A program made the translations under genes and the position numbers. Source: JAZNQL01 sp045531205 (GTDB lineage Bacteria; Bacillota; Clostridia; UMGS1883; UMGS1540). From it: a DNA stretch of 64,000 nucleotides. A model generated the notes under the pieces. That model saw nothing but the letters and a program-made list of their open reading frames with translations. It was not told where the DNA came from and did not search any database. Location: the NCBI GenBank assembly GCA_045531205.1, contig JAZSDN010000018.1, positions 1 to 64,000 of the forward strand, in the 5' to 3' direction. Each line of letters begins with the position of its first letter. The stretch's first letter is position 1. This document shows, piece after piece, positions 51,532 through 59,884 of this stretch.

Positions 51532-52403
51532 AAGATCGTATAGTACGAGCAATTACAGGTGACGGAGCAGTAAGATGTGCAGCAGCAATAACAACAAATC
51601 TTGTTGAAGAAGCCCGCAAACTTCACGAAACAATGCCAACCGCTACCGCAGCAATAGGAAGACTTTTAACCGCTACAGCAATAATGGGCGGCTGGATGAA
51701 GGGCGAAAAAGATAAGCTTACCCTTCAGATAGAAGGTGGCGGACCTATAGGAAGAATAACTGCTATAAGCGATTGTAATTCAAATGTAAAATGTTCGGTT
51801 GACAACCCTCTTTGCGACTTGCCTTTAAAGAACGGTAAGCTGGATGTTGGCGGAGCAGTCGGAACAGACGGATTTCTTGGAATTATACAGGATTTAGGTT
51901 TAAAAGACCCATACATTGGCAAAATTCCGCTTTGTTCGGGAGAAATAGGCGATGATATTGCTATGTATTACGCAAAAAGCGAGCAGATTCCCGCAGTAGT
52001 TGCTGTAGGAGTGCTTGTAGATACAGACCTTTCTGTAAAAGCGGCAGGTGGACTTATTTTGCAGGTTATGCCCGAAGCTACAGACGAACAAATAGGTCAG
52101 CTTGAAGAAATGGTAAAAAATATGCCGCAAATTTCCACAGTCCTTGCAGAAGGTGCAACCTGTGAAGATTTGATTTCTTATGCGTTATCTTCTTTCAGCT
52201 CATATACAATGACTGAACACGAAGCTGCATACCGTTGTGACTGTTCGGAAGAACTTATCGAAAAAGTAATAGCAACTTTAGGCAAAAAGGAAATTCAGGA
52301 TATAATAGACACACAGATAAATGCAGAAGTAGTGTGCCATTTTTGTAACAATAAATATATGATTACAAAGGACAGGCTTACCGAAATAATGAAAACTTTG
52401 TAA
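51528..52403 (+). CDS. hslO: Redox-regulated chaperone Hsp33
   Basis: A 291-residue Hsp33. The C-terminal zinc-binding redox switch is visible as C-D-C (in Y-R-C-D-C-S-E) and C-H-F-C, matching the C-x-C plus C-x-x-C zinc centre. Oxidation of these cysteines activates its holdase function. N-terminal I-T-G-D-G-A-V-R is typical. ATG overlaps the cvpA stop by four bases. Confidence 0.95.
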   Translation: MKDRIVRAITGDGAVRCAAAITTNLVEEARKLHETMPTATAAIGRLLTATAIMGGWMKGEKDKLTLQIEGGGPIGRITAISDCNSNVKCSVDNPLCDLPLKNGKLDVGGAVGTDGFLGIIQDLGLKDPYIGKIPLCSGEIGDDIAMYYAKSEQIPAVVAVGVLVDTDLSVKAAGGLILQVMPEATDEQIGQLEEMVKNMPQISTVLAEGATCEDLISYALSSFSSYTMTEHEAAYRCDCSEELIEKVIATLGKKEIQDIIDTQINAEVVCHFCNNKYMITKDRLTEIMKTL

Positions 52404-52405
52404 CA

Positions 52406-52451
52406 AAAATATTCCTCTTTTAATATCATAGATTTGAAGGAGGAATGTTTT
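52406..52451 (+). promoter_or_regulatory. Hairpin sequestering the ribosome binding site of the P-loop ATPase gene
   Basis: AAAATATTCCTC (52406-52417) pairs over 12 bases, with one U-G pair, with GAGGAATGTTTT (52440-52451). The descending arm holds the ribosome binding site of the gene starting at ATG 52452. The arrangement is the same as at 14873 and 29523. A possible promoter (TTGTAA at 52398-52403, 17 bases, TAATAT at 52421-52426) would start transcription just before the descending arm. Confidence 0.55.
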
Positions 52452-53483
52452 ATGTATACAGAATGGTTTGCAGGAGTAAATTCCCCAAACGGATTTTATT
52501 CTCATTTTGATGATATCGCAAGTGACTATGACACAAGAAAAATATATATAAAAGGCGGCTCGGGAATGGGAAAATCATCCTTTATGAAAAGAGTTGCAAA
52601 AAAAGCCGAAGACGAAGGGCTTGATTACGAGCTTTTTCATTGCTCGTCGGATTACGATTCGCTTGACGGAATAAATATTCCAGAAATCAAAGTAGCTTTA
52701 GTAGATGCTACTTCGCCTCATATTTCAGACCCCAAATTTGCCGGAGTAACAGGAACTCTTTTAAATACGGCAGAGTTTTTGGACGGAGAAAAAGTGTATG
52801 ACAAAAAAGAAGAAATAAACTTTTTTATGGAAGAAAAAGCAAAATTCTTTAAAAGAGGATATGCATATCTTGAGTCGGCACAAAAACTTATAAAAGACAC
52901 CGAAAAGGCATGCGAAAAAGAATATAATATAAAAAAAGTCTATAAAATACAAAAAGAGCTTTCAAAAAACATATTCAAGGATTTGTACGATAATGCAGGG
53001 AAAAGAAGACAACTCTTTTTAAGTGCAGTATGTTATGACGGTGTAAAAAACTATTTAAAAAAGACCTTTGAAAAATATTCCGTAACAGCAATAAAGGGCG
53101 GAGCGTTTACAAGTTATATTATAAAACAGCTTGCAGAGGAAGCAGAGGGCAGAGGCTTTGATACAATTTTGTGTTCCTGTCCTATGCAGCCCGACAAAAA
53201 GTATGAACATCTTTTAATTCCCAAACTCGGCATAGCAGTAACAACATATAATTATTATCATCATTATCAAAGTAAAATGTATGACCTTGATGAATATGCA
53301 TGTTCAAAAATACCTGAAACAGCAAGGGAAGAGGATTATACAGAGATGCTTATAAAAATGGCGTCAGCACAGTTTGAGAGAGCAAAAGCGGCACACAGAT
53401 TTATAGAAAATTTTTATGTTTCGGCAATGGATTTTGATTCACTTGATAAAAAATTCACACAAATAATAAATAATATATTTTAA
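52452..53483 (+). CDS. P-loop ATPase of the PRK06851-like family
   Basis: A 343-residue protein with Walker A G-G-S-G-M-G-K-S-S (residues 35-43) in an N-terminal NTPase domain and a long helical middle region (about 110-180). A second alpha/beta region follows with strands A-I-K-G-G-A-F and I-A-V-T-T-Y-N. I associate this shape with a conserved Firmicute ATPase of unknown role. ATG 52452 is chosen over an in-frame TTG at 52434 because AAGGAGG lies between them. Its leader can form a hairpin that hides this ribosome binding site. Confidence 0.65.
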   Translation: MYTEWFAGVNSPNGFYSHFDDIASDYDTRKIYIKGGSGMGKSSFMKRVAKKAEDEGLDYELFHCSSDYDSLDGINIPEIKVALVDATSPHISDPKFAGVTGTLLNTAEFLDGEKVYDKKEEINFFMEEKAKFFKRGYAYLESAQKLIKDTEKACEKEYNIKKVYKIQKELSKNIFKDLYDNAGKRRQLFLSAVCYDGVKNYLKKTFEKYSVTAIKGGAFTSYIIKQLAEEAEGRGFDTILCSCPMQPDKKYEHLLIPKLGIAVTTYNYYHHYQSKMYDLDEYACSKIPETAREEDYTEMLIKMASAQFERAKAAHRFIENFYVSAMDFDSLDKKFTQIINNIF

Positions 53484-53503
53484 TAAAGAGAGATGATGCA
53501 CCT

Positions 53504-54286
53504 ATGAAAATAAAAGAAATAATTAAAGTGATAGAGGAGTTTGCCCCAAAAAATCTGGCATCGGATTTTGACAATGTAGGATTTTTAATAGGGGATAAAG
53601 AAACAGAAGTATCCTGCGTTCTTACAACGCTTGATGTAACAATGGAAGTTGCAAAAGAAGCGGCAAAAATGGGTGCAGGACTTATAATTACACATCATCC
53701 TTTGATTTTTGCACCGCAAAAATCAATTACAGCGGACACTGTTACAGGAGAAATAATAGTTTATCTTATGAAGAATAATATAGCTGTTTATGCGGCTCAT
53801 ACAAATATGGACAGTACAAACGGCGGGATAAACGATGTAATGGCACAAAAGCTGAAACTCCAGGATGTAACCACTTTAGAGCCTCATCCCGAAGGATGCG
53901 GAATAGGAAGAGTAGGAACTTTGGATACAACTATGGAAGAGCTTTGCAACACTGTAATTCGCGAATTTTCTGTTCCGGCAGTACGCTATACGGGCAAAAA
54001 AGACGATAAAATTAAAAAGGTAGCACTTTGCTCAGGTAGCGGAAGCGACGATGAATTGCTTTTATATGCAAAAGAAGCAGGAGCTGATGTTTATATTACA
54101 GGAGAAATAAAGTATCATCATGCTCTTGATGCTTATGCAAAAGGGCTTAATCTTATAGAACTCGGGCATTTTGAGAGCGAGCATTTTGTTGCTGATATTT
54201 TTGCAGATGTTATACAAAAGAACTTAAAAGATGTAAAAGTTTTGGTTTCAAAGCACAGTAATATATTTAACTATATAATAAAATAA
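53504..54286 (+). CDS. Nif3-like dinuclear metal-centre protein
   Basis: A 260-residue Nif3/YqfO-family protein (short form without the PII-like insert). Metal ligands are visible in order: I-T-H-H-P-L, A-A-H-T-N-M-D, and E-L-G-H-F-E-S-E near the end. These proteins are proposed to be GTP cyclohydrolase I type 2 or to act on unknown substrates; the activity is uncertain. It follows the P-loop ATPase gene by 20 bases. Confidence 0.88.
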   Translation: MKIKEIIKVIEEFAPKNLASDFDNVGFLIGDKETEVSCVLTTLDVTMEVAKEAAKMGAGLIITHHPLIFAPQKSITADTVTGEIIVYLMKNNIAVYAAHTNMDSTNGGINDVMAQKLKLQDVTTLEPHPEGCGIGRVGTLDTTMEELCNTVIREFSVPAVRYTGKKDDKIKKVALCSGSGSDDELLLYAKEAGADVYITGEIKYHHALDAYAKGLNLIELGHFESEHFVADIFADVIQKNLKDVKVLVSKHSNIFNYIIK

Positions 54287-54490
54287 AACAAAAGCATTGC
54301 ATTATTATTTTAATGCAGGAATATACATATATTGACCGTATAAATCCAAGTTTTTTAAAAAAATAAAAAAATTTCATTTGTTTTGGAAATTAACTTTGAC
54401 AAATGCGTAAAAATATTGTATAATATTAACTGTAAAATAACATTTTAAGTATGTTGATTTTTGCAATAAAAAAACGAGGATGTGACGTTT
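54287..54490 (+). other. 204-base intergenic region with the carD promoter
   Basis: After the Nif3-like stop codon a weak seven-pair hairpin (TGCATTA at 54298-54304 with TAATGCA at 54311-54317) has no T-run. The rest is AT-rich and leads into the promoter at 54396-54424. No open frame of note on either strand. Confidence 0.5.
54396..54424 (+). promoter_or_regulatory. Fully consensus sigmaA promoter for carD
   Basis: TTGACA (54396-54401), exactly 17 bases, TATAAT (54419-54424): both hexamers perfect. Transcription would start near 54431 and leave a leader of about 60 bases before ATG 54491. This is the strongest promoter in the window. Confidence 0.92.
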
Positions 54491-54979
54491 ATGTACAGCA
54501 TTGGTGATAGGATAGTCTATCCAATGCACGGCGCCGGCGTGATAGAATCAATTGAAGAGAAAGAAATATTAGGCGAATTACAGAAGTATTATGTGATGAA
54601 GCTTCCTTTTGGAGATATGAAGGTAATGATACCCGTACTCAATGTAAGCAAAATCGGCATAAGAGATGTTATTGATAAGAACGAAGTGGAAAAGGTTTAC
54701 GATTCATTTCGCGAGGATGTAACAGAGCCTCTGCTCAGCTGGAACAAGCGTGTCAGAGAAAATATGGAAAAAATAAAAAGCGGAAATATATACGAAGTCG
54801 CAAAAGTAGTAAAAATGCTTATGTGCCGTGATATGAAAAAAAGCTTATCTACAGGCGAGAAAAAAATGCTTTCAAACGCAAAACAGATATTGATAAGTGA
54901 GCTTGTTTTAGCTAACGGCGACTCCGAAAAAGATGTTGAAGCACGTCTGGATGAAATTCTCATAGAAGAGATGGGATAA
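54491..54979 (+). CDS. CarD/CdnL-family transcription factor
   Basis: A 162-residue CarD-like protein. The N-terminal RNA-polymerase interaction domain has the family start M-Y-S-I-G-D-R-I-V-Y-P-M-H-G-A-G-V-I, and a helical C-terminal domain binds DNA upstream of the -10 element. CarD/CdnL stabilises open complexes at many promoters, so a strong promoter here fits. The frame extends to GTG 54482, but ATG 54491 is preferred with GAGGA upstream. A terminator separates it from ispD. Confidence 0.9.
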   Translation: MYSIGDRIVYPMHGAGVIESIEEKEILGELQKYYVMKLPFGDMKVMIPVLNVSKIGIRDVIDKNEVEKVYDSFREDVTEPLLSWNKRVRENMEKIKSGNIYEVAKVVKMLMCRDMKKSLSTGEKKMLSNAKQILISELVLANGDSEKDVEARLDEILIEEMG

Positions 54980-54983
54980 AAAA

Positions 54984-55015
54984 GGGGTTGTTCTTTAGGG
55001 AACAACCTTGTTTAA
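54984..55015 (+). terminator. Intrinsic terminator after carD
   Basis: GGTTGTTC (54986-54993) pairs with GAACAACC (55000-55007), followed by TTGTTTAAT. It begins seven bases after the carD stop. Confidence 0.75.
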
Positions 55016-55042
55016 TATATGCCTTTTACGGGAGGTTTTACC

Positions 55043-55708
55043 GTGAAAAAAACAACTGTAATAATTGCAGCTGCAGGCTCTGGGGAACGAATGGGACTTG
55101 GCTACAATAAGCTTTTAAAAGAAATATCGGGCAAACCGCTTATAGCTCATACTATATTGGCTTTAGAAAAATGTCGTTTTGTAAGCGATATAATAATATC
55201 AGCATCACAAACCGATATGGAAAGTATTCTGGATATTATAAGAACCGAAAAAATTAAAAAGGTTAAAAAAATAGTACAGGGCGGAAAGACAAGAACAGAA
55301 TCAGTTTATGCAGCACTTTCAGCAATAGATAAAACAGATATAGTAATGGTGCACGACGGTGCAAGACCTTTTATTTCAGAGGAAGTTATAAAACAAACTC
55401 TTTTGGATGTAGAACAGACGGGTGCAACCATAGTAGCAGTACCTGTTACAGACACTATTAAAGAAGGCGGAGATTTTATAGAAAAAACACTTGACCGTAC
55501 AAAACTCTGGTCAATACAAACCCCGCAGGTCTTTAAGTTTGATATACTAAAAAAAGCATACGAAACGGGCGAGAGTGCAACCGATGATGCCGCATTGGTA
55601 GAAAAAACAGGTGTTCGTGTAAAGATTACAAAGGGAGAATACCAAAATATAAAAATAACAACCCCGCACGACCTTATGGTAGCGGAAGCACTTCTTGAAA
55701 AGAGGTAA
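55043..55708 (+). CDS. ispD: 2-C-methyl-D-erythritol 4-phosphate cytidylyltransferase
   Basis: A 221-residue IspD, third enzyme of the MEP isoprenoid pathway, which couples CTP with methylerythritol phosphate. The CTP-binding start A-A-A-G-S-G-E-R-M-G and the conserved H-D-G-A-R-P and T-D-T-I-K segments are present. The frame is open to ATG 55019, but GTG 55043 with GGGAGG at 55030-55035 is the better start. It is followed by ispF four bases later; such adjacency is frequent. Confidence 0.93.
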   Translation: MKKTTVIIAAAGSGERMGLGYNKLLKEISGKPLIAHTILALEKCRFVSDIIISASQTDMESILDIIRTEKIKKVKKIVQGGKTRTESVYAALSAIDKTDIVMVHDGARPFISEEVIKQTLLDVEQTGATIVAVPVTDTIKEGGDFIEKTLDRTKLWSIQTPQVFKFDILKKAYETGESATDDAALVEKTGVRVKITKGEYQNIKITTPHDLMVAEALLEKR

Positions 55709-55712
55709 ATAT

Positions 55713-56183
55713 ATGCGTATAGGTTACGGATATGATGTACATAAACTTGTAACGGGACGAAAACTTATAATAGGCGGCGTTTTAATAGAGCACGATAAAG
55801 GGTTATTGGGACATTCTGATGCAGATGTACTGGTACATGCAATAATGGATGCACTTTTAGGTGCAGCGGCACTTGGAGATATAGGGAAGCATTTTCCACC
55901 CTCAGACAATACTTATAAAGATATCGACAGTATGATTCTTTTAGAAAAGGTATATGCTTTAATAACCGAAAAAGGATATGCTGTAGGGAATATAGATTCT
56001 GTTATAACGGCACAAAAACCCAAAATGTTACCTCATATTCAAAAAATGAGAGAAAATATAGCAGGGGTTTTACATACTGATATAGAAAATATAAATATAA
56101 AGGCAACAACAACAGAAAAGCTTGGCTTTGAAGGAAGAGAAGAAGGTATATCAGCTACGGCTGTTTGTATTTTAAAAAAATGA
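55713..56183 (+). CDS. ispF: 2-C-methyl-D-erythritol 2,4-cyclodiphosphate synthase
   Basis: A 156-residue IspF that cyclises CDP-methylerythritol phosphate. Metal and substrate motifs G-Y-D-V-H, G-H-S-D-A-D-V, D-I-G-K-H-F-P and the final K-A-T-T-T-E-K-L-G-F-E-G-R are all present. Start ATG 55713, with AGAGGT upstream, is preferred over TTG 55695. Length is standard for the family. Confidence 0.96.
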   Translation: MRIGYGYDVHKLVTGRKLIIGGVLIEHDKGLLGHSDADVLVHAIMDALLGAAALGDIGKHFPPSDNTYKDIDSMILLEKVYALITEKGYAVGNIDSVITAQKPKMLPHIQKMRENIAGVLHTDIENINIKATTTEKLGFEGREEGISATAVCILKK

Positions 56184-56198
56184 AAGGACAGACGCAAA

Positions 56199-57545
56199 TT
56201 GCTTAAAATTAATTTTGACTCTAAAAAAGCGGAAGCATTTATTTCAGAAAAAGAAATAATGGAGCTTGCGCCATTTGTAGGTGCAGCACACGATTTGTTA
56301 CATACAGGTAAAGGCAGCGGCAGTGATTTTACTGGTTGGCTTAACCTTCCCGAAAATTATGATAAAGAAGAATTTGCAAGAATAAAAAAAGCTGCCGAAA
56401 AAATCAGAAATAATTCAGAGGTTTTGGTAGTTATAGGCATAGGCGGTTCTTATCTTGGCGCAAAGGCAGCAATTGACTTTGTAAATAATACATTTTATAA
56501 TAATCAGGATTCATCAAAAAGACGTGGCCCGCAGGTATTCTTTGCAGGTAACAGCATAAGCTCTGCATACCTTTACGATTTAGTAGAGCTTGTACGCGAT
56601 AAAGATATTTCGGTAAATGTAATATCAAAATCAGGTACAACAACAGAGCCTGCAATTGCCTTCCGTGTATTCAAAAAATTACTTGAAGAAAAGTATGGAA
56701 AAGAAGGTGCAAAAGAAAGAATTTTTGCTACAACAGATAAAGCAAGAGGAGCACTTTTTAACCTTGCAAAAACCGAAGGATACGAAACCTTTGTTATTCC
56801 AGATGACGTTGGAGGAAGATACTCTGTTTTAACAGCGGTAGGTCTTTTGCCCATAGCAGTTACAGGTGCAGATATAGATGCTATGATGAAGGGTGCTTAT
56901 GATGCAATGGTAGCATATTCAGAACGTGACCTTGCAAAGAATGACTGTTATAAATATGCAGCAGCACGTAACGCTCTTTACAGAAAAGGCAAAACAACCG
57001 AAATTATTGTAAATTACGAAAGTGCGCTTCACTATCTTGGAGAATGGTGGAAACAGCTTTACGGCGAAAGCGAAGGTAAAGATAAAAAAGGTATATTCCC
57101 CGCAGCAGTTGACTTTTCAACCGATTTACATTCAATGGGACAGTATATTCAGGACGGACTTCGAAATCTTTTTGAAACCGTTATAAATATAGAAAACGCA
57201 CAGAGAGATATGTTAATAGAAAAAGAAGCCGAAGATTTAGACGGACTTAACTATCTTGCAGGCAAAAGCGTGCATTATGTTGATAATCAGGCATATCTCG
57301 GGACTGTTTTGGCACACGCAGATGGCGGAGTACCAAGCCTTGTATTAAATGTTGAAAGAATGGACGAATATTGCTTTGGTAATGTAGTTTATTTCTTTGA
57401 AAAGGCTTGTGCTATCAGCGGATATTTACTTGGCGTAAACCCCTTTGACCAACCTGGGGTTGAAGCATATAAGAAAAATATGTTTGCACTTTTAGGCAAA
57501 CCCGGCTACGAAAAAGAAAGGGAAGAGCTTATAAAAAGACTGTAA
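56199..57545 (+). CDS. pgi: Glucose-6-phosphate isomerase
   Basis: A 448-residue PGI interconverting glucose-6-phosphate and fructose-6-phosphate. Signatures are G-I-G-G-S-Y-L-G-A, the sugar-phosphate loop V-I-S-K-S-G-T-T-T-E-P, G-G-R-Y-S-V and a C-terminal D-Q-P-G-V-E. TTG start with AAAGGACA upstream. Length is that of the short Firmicute type. It sits between ispF and the small P-loop gene, without metabolic logic visible. Confidence 0.95.
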   Translation: MLKINFDSKKAEAFISEKEIMELAPFVGAAHDLLHTGKGSGSDFTGWLNLPENYDKEEFARIKKAAEKIRNNSEVLVVIGIGGSYLGAKAAIDFVNNTFYNNQDSSKRRGPQVFFAGNSISSAYLYDLVELVRDKDISVNVISKSGTTTEPAIAFRVFKKLLEEKYGKEGAKERIFATTDKARGALFNLAKTEGYETFVIPDDVGGRYSVLTAVGLLPIAVTGADIDAMMKGAYDAMVAYSERDLAKNDCYKYAAARNALYRKGKTTEIIVNYESALHYLGEWWKQLYGESEGKDKKGIFPAAVDFSTDLHSMGQYIQDGLRNLFETVINIENAQRDMLIEKEAEDLDGLNYLAGKSVHYVDNQAYLGTVLAHADGGVPSLVLNVERMDEYCFGNVVYFFEKACAISGYLLGVNPFDQPGVEAYKKNMFALLGKPGYEKEREELIKRL

Positions 57546-57581
57546 ACATTAACTAAATAAAATCTGAAAGGAGAAAAACTT

Positions 57582-57989
57582 ATGTTAAAATTATTCATCG
57601 GAGAAAAAGGAACAGGTAAAACCAAAAATTTAATCGACGGAGTTCACGCAGCTGAAGCAAACGAAAAAGGTGATATCGTATTTATCACAGCAAGCGATCG
57701 TCACACCTTTGACATCAGCTACAGAATAAGACTTATAGATGCTTCGGAGGCTTTAATTTCTACATACGGAGAATTTTATGGTCTCATCGCAGGCATTCTT
57801 TCACAAAACTATGATGTAACATCAATTTTTGTTGACAGCATAACCAAAATTGCAAAAGGCACAGAAGCAGAGCTTGATGAATGTCTTAATAAAATTTCAG
57901 CTTTAGCTGAAGCAAAAAAAATCAGCGTAAGTGCAACAATTTCTATGAAAGAAAGCGAAGCAAGCGAAACTATTAAAAAATATCTCTGA
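57582..57989 (+). CDS. Minimal 135-residue P-loop protein
   Basis: A short protein with a Walker A at residues 7-14 (G-E-K-G-T-G-K-T), two hydrophobic strands, one ending D-I-V-F-I-T-A-S and the other S-I-F-V-D-S-I that could serve as Walker B, and a helical C terminus. Too short for a full RecA/AAA core. I do not recognise a named family. AAAGGAG precedes the ATG, and a terminator lies 22 bases after the stop, so it is a real gene. Function unknown. Confidence 0.65.
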   Translation: MLKLFIGEKGTGKTKNLIDGVHAAEANEKGDIVFITASDRHTFDISYRIRLIDASEALISTYGEFYGLIAGILSQNYDVTSIFVDSITKIAKGTEAELDECLNKISALAEAKKISVSATISMKESEASETIKKYL

Positions 57990-58010
57990 TAAAGTAAAAA
58001 ATTAAAAACC

Positions 58011-58050
58011 AAACCTGCCGCTTTCGGGCGGTAGGTTTAGTTTAATTTTA
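58011..58050 (+). terminator. Intrinsic terminator after the mini P-loop gene
   Basis: An 11-pair stem AAACCTGCCGC / GCGGTAGGTTT (58011-58021 with 58028-58038, one G-U) with a TTTCGG loop and a T-rich tail. Confidence 0.8.
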
Positions 58051-58072
58051 TTTTGTCCGAAAGGAAAAATCC

Positions 58073-59566
58073 ATGAACTATCAAAGTACAAGAAATAACA
58101 AAACAACAATTAAATCATCAGAAGCAATAGTAAAAGGCTTGGCTTTGGATGGCGGCTTGTTTGTTCCAGACAGCTTTCCCAAAATTTCAAATGATGAATT
58201 TAAACTTTTAGGAACAAAAAGCTATACCGAAACAGCAGAATTTGTTCTAAAAAAATATCTTACAGATTTTACCGATGAAGAAGTAAATAACTGTGTAACC
58301 AAAGCTTATACTGCCGAAAAATTCGGTGGGGAGGATATTGCACCCTTGCATAAGCTTTCAGACAACGAATATGTGCTTGAACTGTGGCACGGTCCAACCT
58401 GTGCATTCAAGGATATGGCACTGCAGATATTACCTCACCTTTTAACCACCTCAATGAAAAAAACAGGTGTTAAAGAAGACGTTGTAATTTTAGTTGCAAC
58501 AAGTGGCGATACAGGTAAAGCAGCACTTGAAGGCTTCCGTGATGTTGACGGCACAAAAATAATAGTATTCTATCCTCAAAACGGTGTAAGTCATATTCAA
58601 AAACTGCAGATGGTAACACAGGAAGGTAATAATGTTGGTGTTTGTGCAGTTGAGGGTAATTTCGATGATGCCCAAAACGGAGTAAAAGCTATTTTTACCG
58701 ATTCTGATTACGCAAAATTACTTTCCGAAAACAATATAATACTTTCTTCAGCAAATTCCATAAACTGGGGAAGACTTGTTCCGCAGATAGTTTATTATGT
58801 GCGTTCTTATGCAAAACTGCTTGCAGAGGGTGCAATAAATGGCGAAGATAAAATAAATATTGTTGTTCCTACAGGTAATTTTGGTAACATACTTGCGGCA
58901 TACTATGCTATGAAAATGGGTGTAAAGGTTAATAAGCTTATTTGTGCATCAAACAGCAATAATGTTCTTACCGACTTTATAAATACAGGAATTTACGACA
59001 GAAACCGTGACTTCAAACTCACAGTTTCACCTTCAATGGATATATTGATTTCCAGTAACCTCGAAAGATTTTTGTATGATGTTACAGATAATGATACAAA
59101 TAAAATAAATTCATGGATGAAGGACTTAAAAGAAAACGGAAAATATGAGATAGACGAAGAAACACGCAATAAAATCCAGTCACTTATGTACGCAGGCTGT
59201 TGCGATGAAGAATCAACAATGAACTGTATAGGAGATACTAAAAAAGACTATTCCTATGTAGTTGATACTCATACTTCCGTAGCCGTAAAAGTATATAACG
59301 ATTACAAAGAAAAAACAGGGGACAAGCACGTAACAGTAATAGCATCAACAGCAAGTCCTTATAAGTTTGGAAAGAGTGTGTTAAAAGCACTTTCAGAAAC
59401 CATTTCAGAAGATGAATTTGTAAATCTTGAAACCTTGTATCAGGCAAGCGAGCTTCCAATACCAAAGTCACTTGGGGAACTTAAGACAAAGCCTGTAAGA
59501 TTTACAGAATGCTGTAATCCTTCGGATATGAAGAAAACAGTTTCAGATATCTTGAAAATAAAATAA
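58073..59566 (+). CDS. thrC: Threonine synthase
   Basis: A 497-residue threonine synthase that converts O-phosphohomoserine to threonine. It has the N-terminal domain of the longer class (Y-Q-S-T-R start) and the PLP lysine in H-G-P-T-C-A-F-K-D-M-A. The T-S-G-D-T-G substrate loop and a late P-T-G-N-F-G-N phosphate loop are intact. GAAAGGA lies upstream. Closed by a shared terminator. Confidence 0.95.
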   Translation: MNYQSTRNNKTTIKSSEAIVKGLALDGGLFVPDSFPKISNDEFKLLGTKSYTETAEFVLKKYLTDFTDEEVNNCVTKAYTAEKFGGEDIAPLHKLSDNEYVLELWHGPTCAFKDMALQILPHLLTTSMKKTGVKEDVVILVATSGDTGKAALEGFRDVDGTKIIVFYPQNGVSHIQKLQMVTQEGNNVGVCAVEGNFDDAQNGVKAIFTDSDYAKLLSENNIILSSANSINWGRLVPQIVYYVRSYAKLLAEGAINGEDKINIVVPTGNFGNILAAYYAMKMGVKVNKLICASNSNNVLTDFINTGIYDRNRDFKLTVSPSMDILISSNLERFLYDVTDNDTNKINSWMKDLKENGKYEIDEETRNKIQSLMYAGCCDEESTMNCIGDTKKDYSYVVDTHTSVAVKVYNDYKEKTGDKHVTVIASTASPYKFGKSVLKALSETISEDEFVNLETLYQASELPIPKSLGELKTKPVRFTECCNPSDMKKTVSDILKIK

Positions 59567-59570
59567 AATT

Positions 59571-59604
59571 AAAAAGGGCTTTTTAATAAAAAAGCCCTTT
59601 TGTG
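59571..59604. terminator. Bidirectional terminator between thrC and the DUF1540 gene
   Basis: AAAAAGGGCTTTTT pairs with AAAAAGCCCTTTT around a three-to-four-base loop, A-run and T-run on opposite sides; serves thrC (+) and the minus-strand mini-gene. Confidence 0.85.
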
Positions 59605-59620
59605 CATAAAATATTTCGTA

Positions 59621-59797
59621 CTATCTTTGAGTATAGGTTGTACAGTCAGCAATTTTTTCGCCGTTACTGTTTTTTACATTAACATCAATACTTTTTGCGG
59701 TACAGCAACCGTCGCAGTTATTATAATAACAGCTGTCAACCGTGCATTTTACACCGCATATAGCTTTGCCTGTTTTTTCGGGTTTACAACAACTCAT
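59621..59797 (-). CDS. DUF1540 cysteine-rich mini-protein
   Basis: A 58-residue protein not found by a 60-residue ORF cutoff. Reading the minus strand from ATG 59797 to TAG 59621 gives the DUF1540 pattern: Cys3 and Cys4, then V-K-C-T-V-D-S-C-Y-Y-N-N-C (Cys18, 23, 28), Cys31 and Cys32, and A-K-S-I-D-V. Ten cysteines in total including 14 and 52 suggest metal binding or disulfides. DUF1540 occurs in Firmicute spore formers; function unknown. The ribosome binding site GGAGG lies seven bases before the ATG. Confidence 0.85.
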   Translation of the reverse strand: MSCCKPEKTGKAICGVKCTVDSCYYNNCDGCCTAKSIDVNVKNSNGEKIADCTTYTQR

Positions 59798-59884
59798 AAA
59801 AAACCTCCGTATAAAATTATTTAGGTTTCCCCCAAAATTATTTTGTACTTCTTTTTTTCAAATATTCAAAAAGGAAAAATTACT

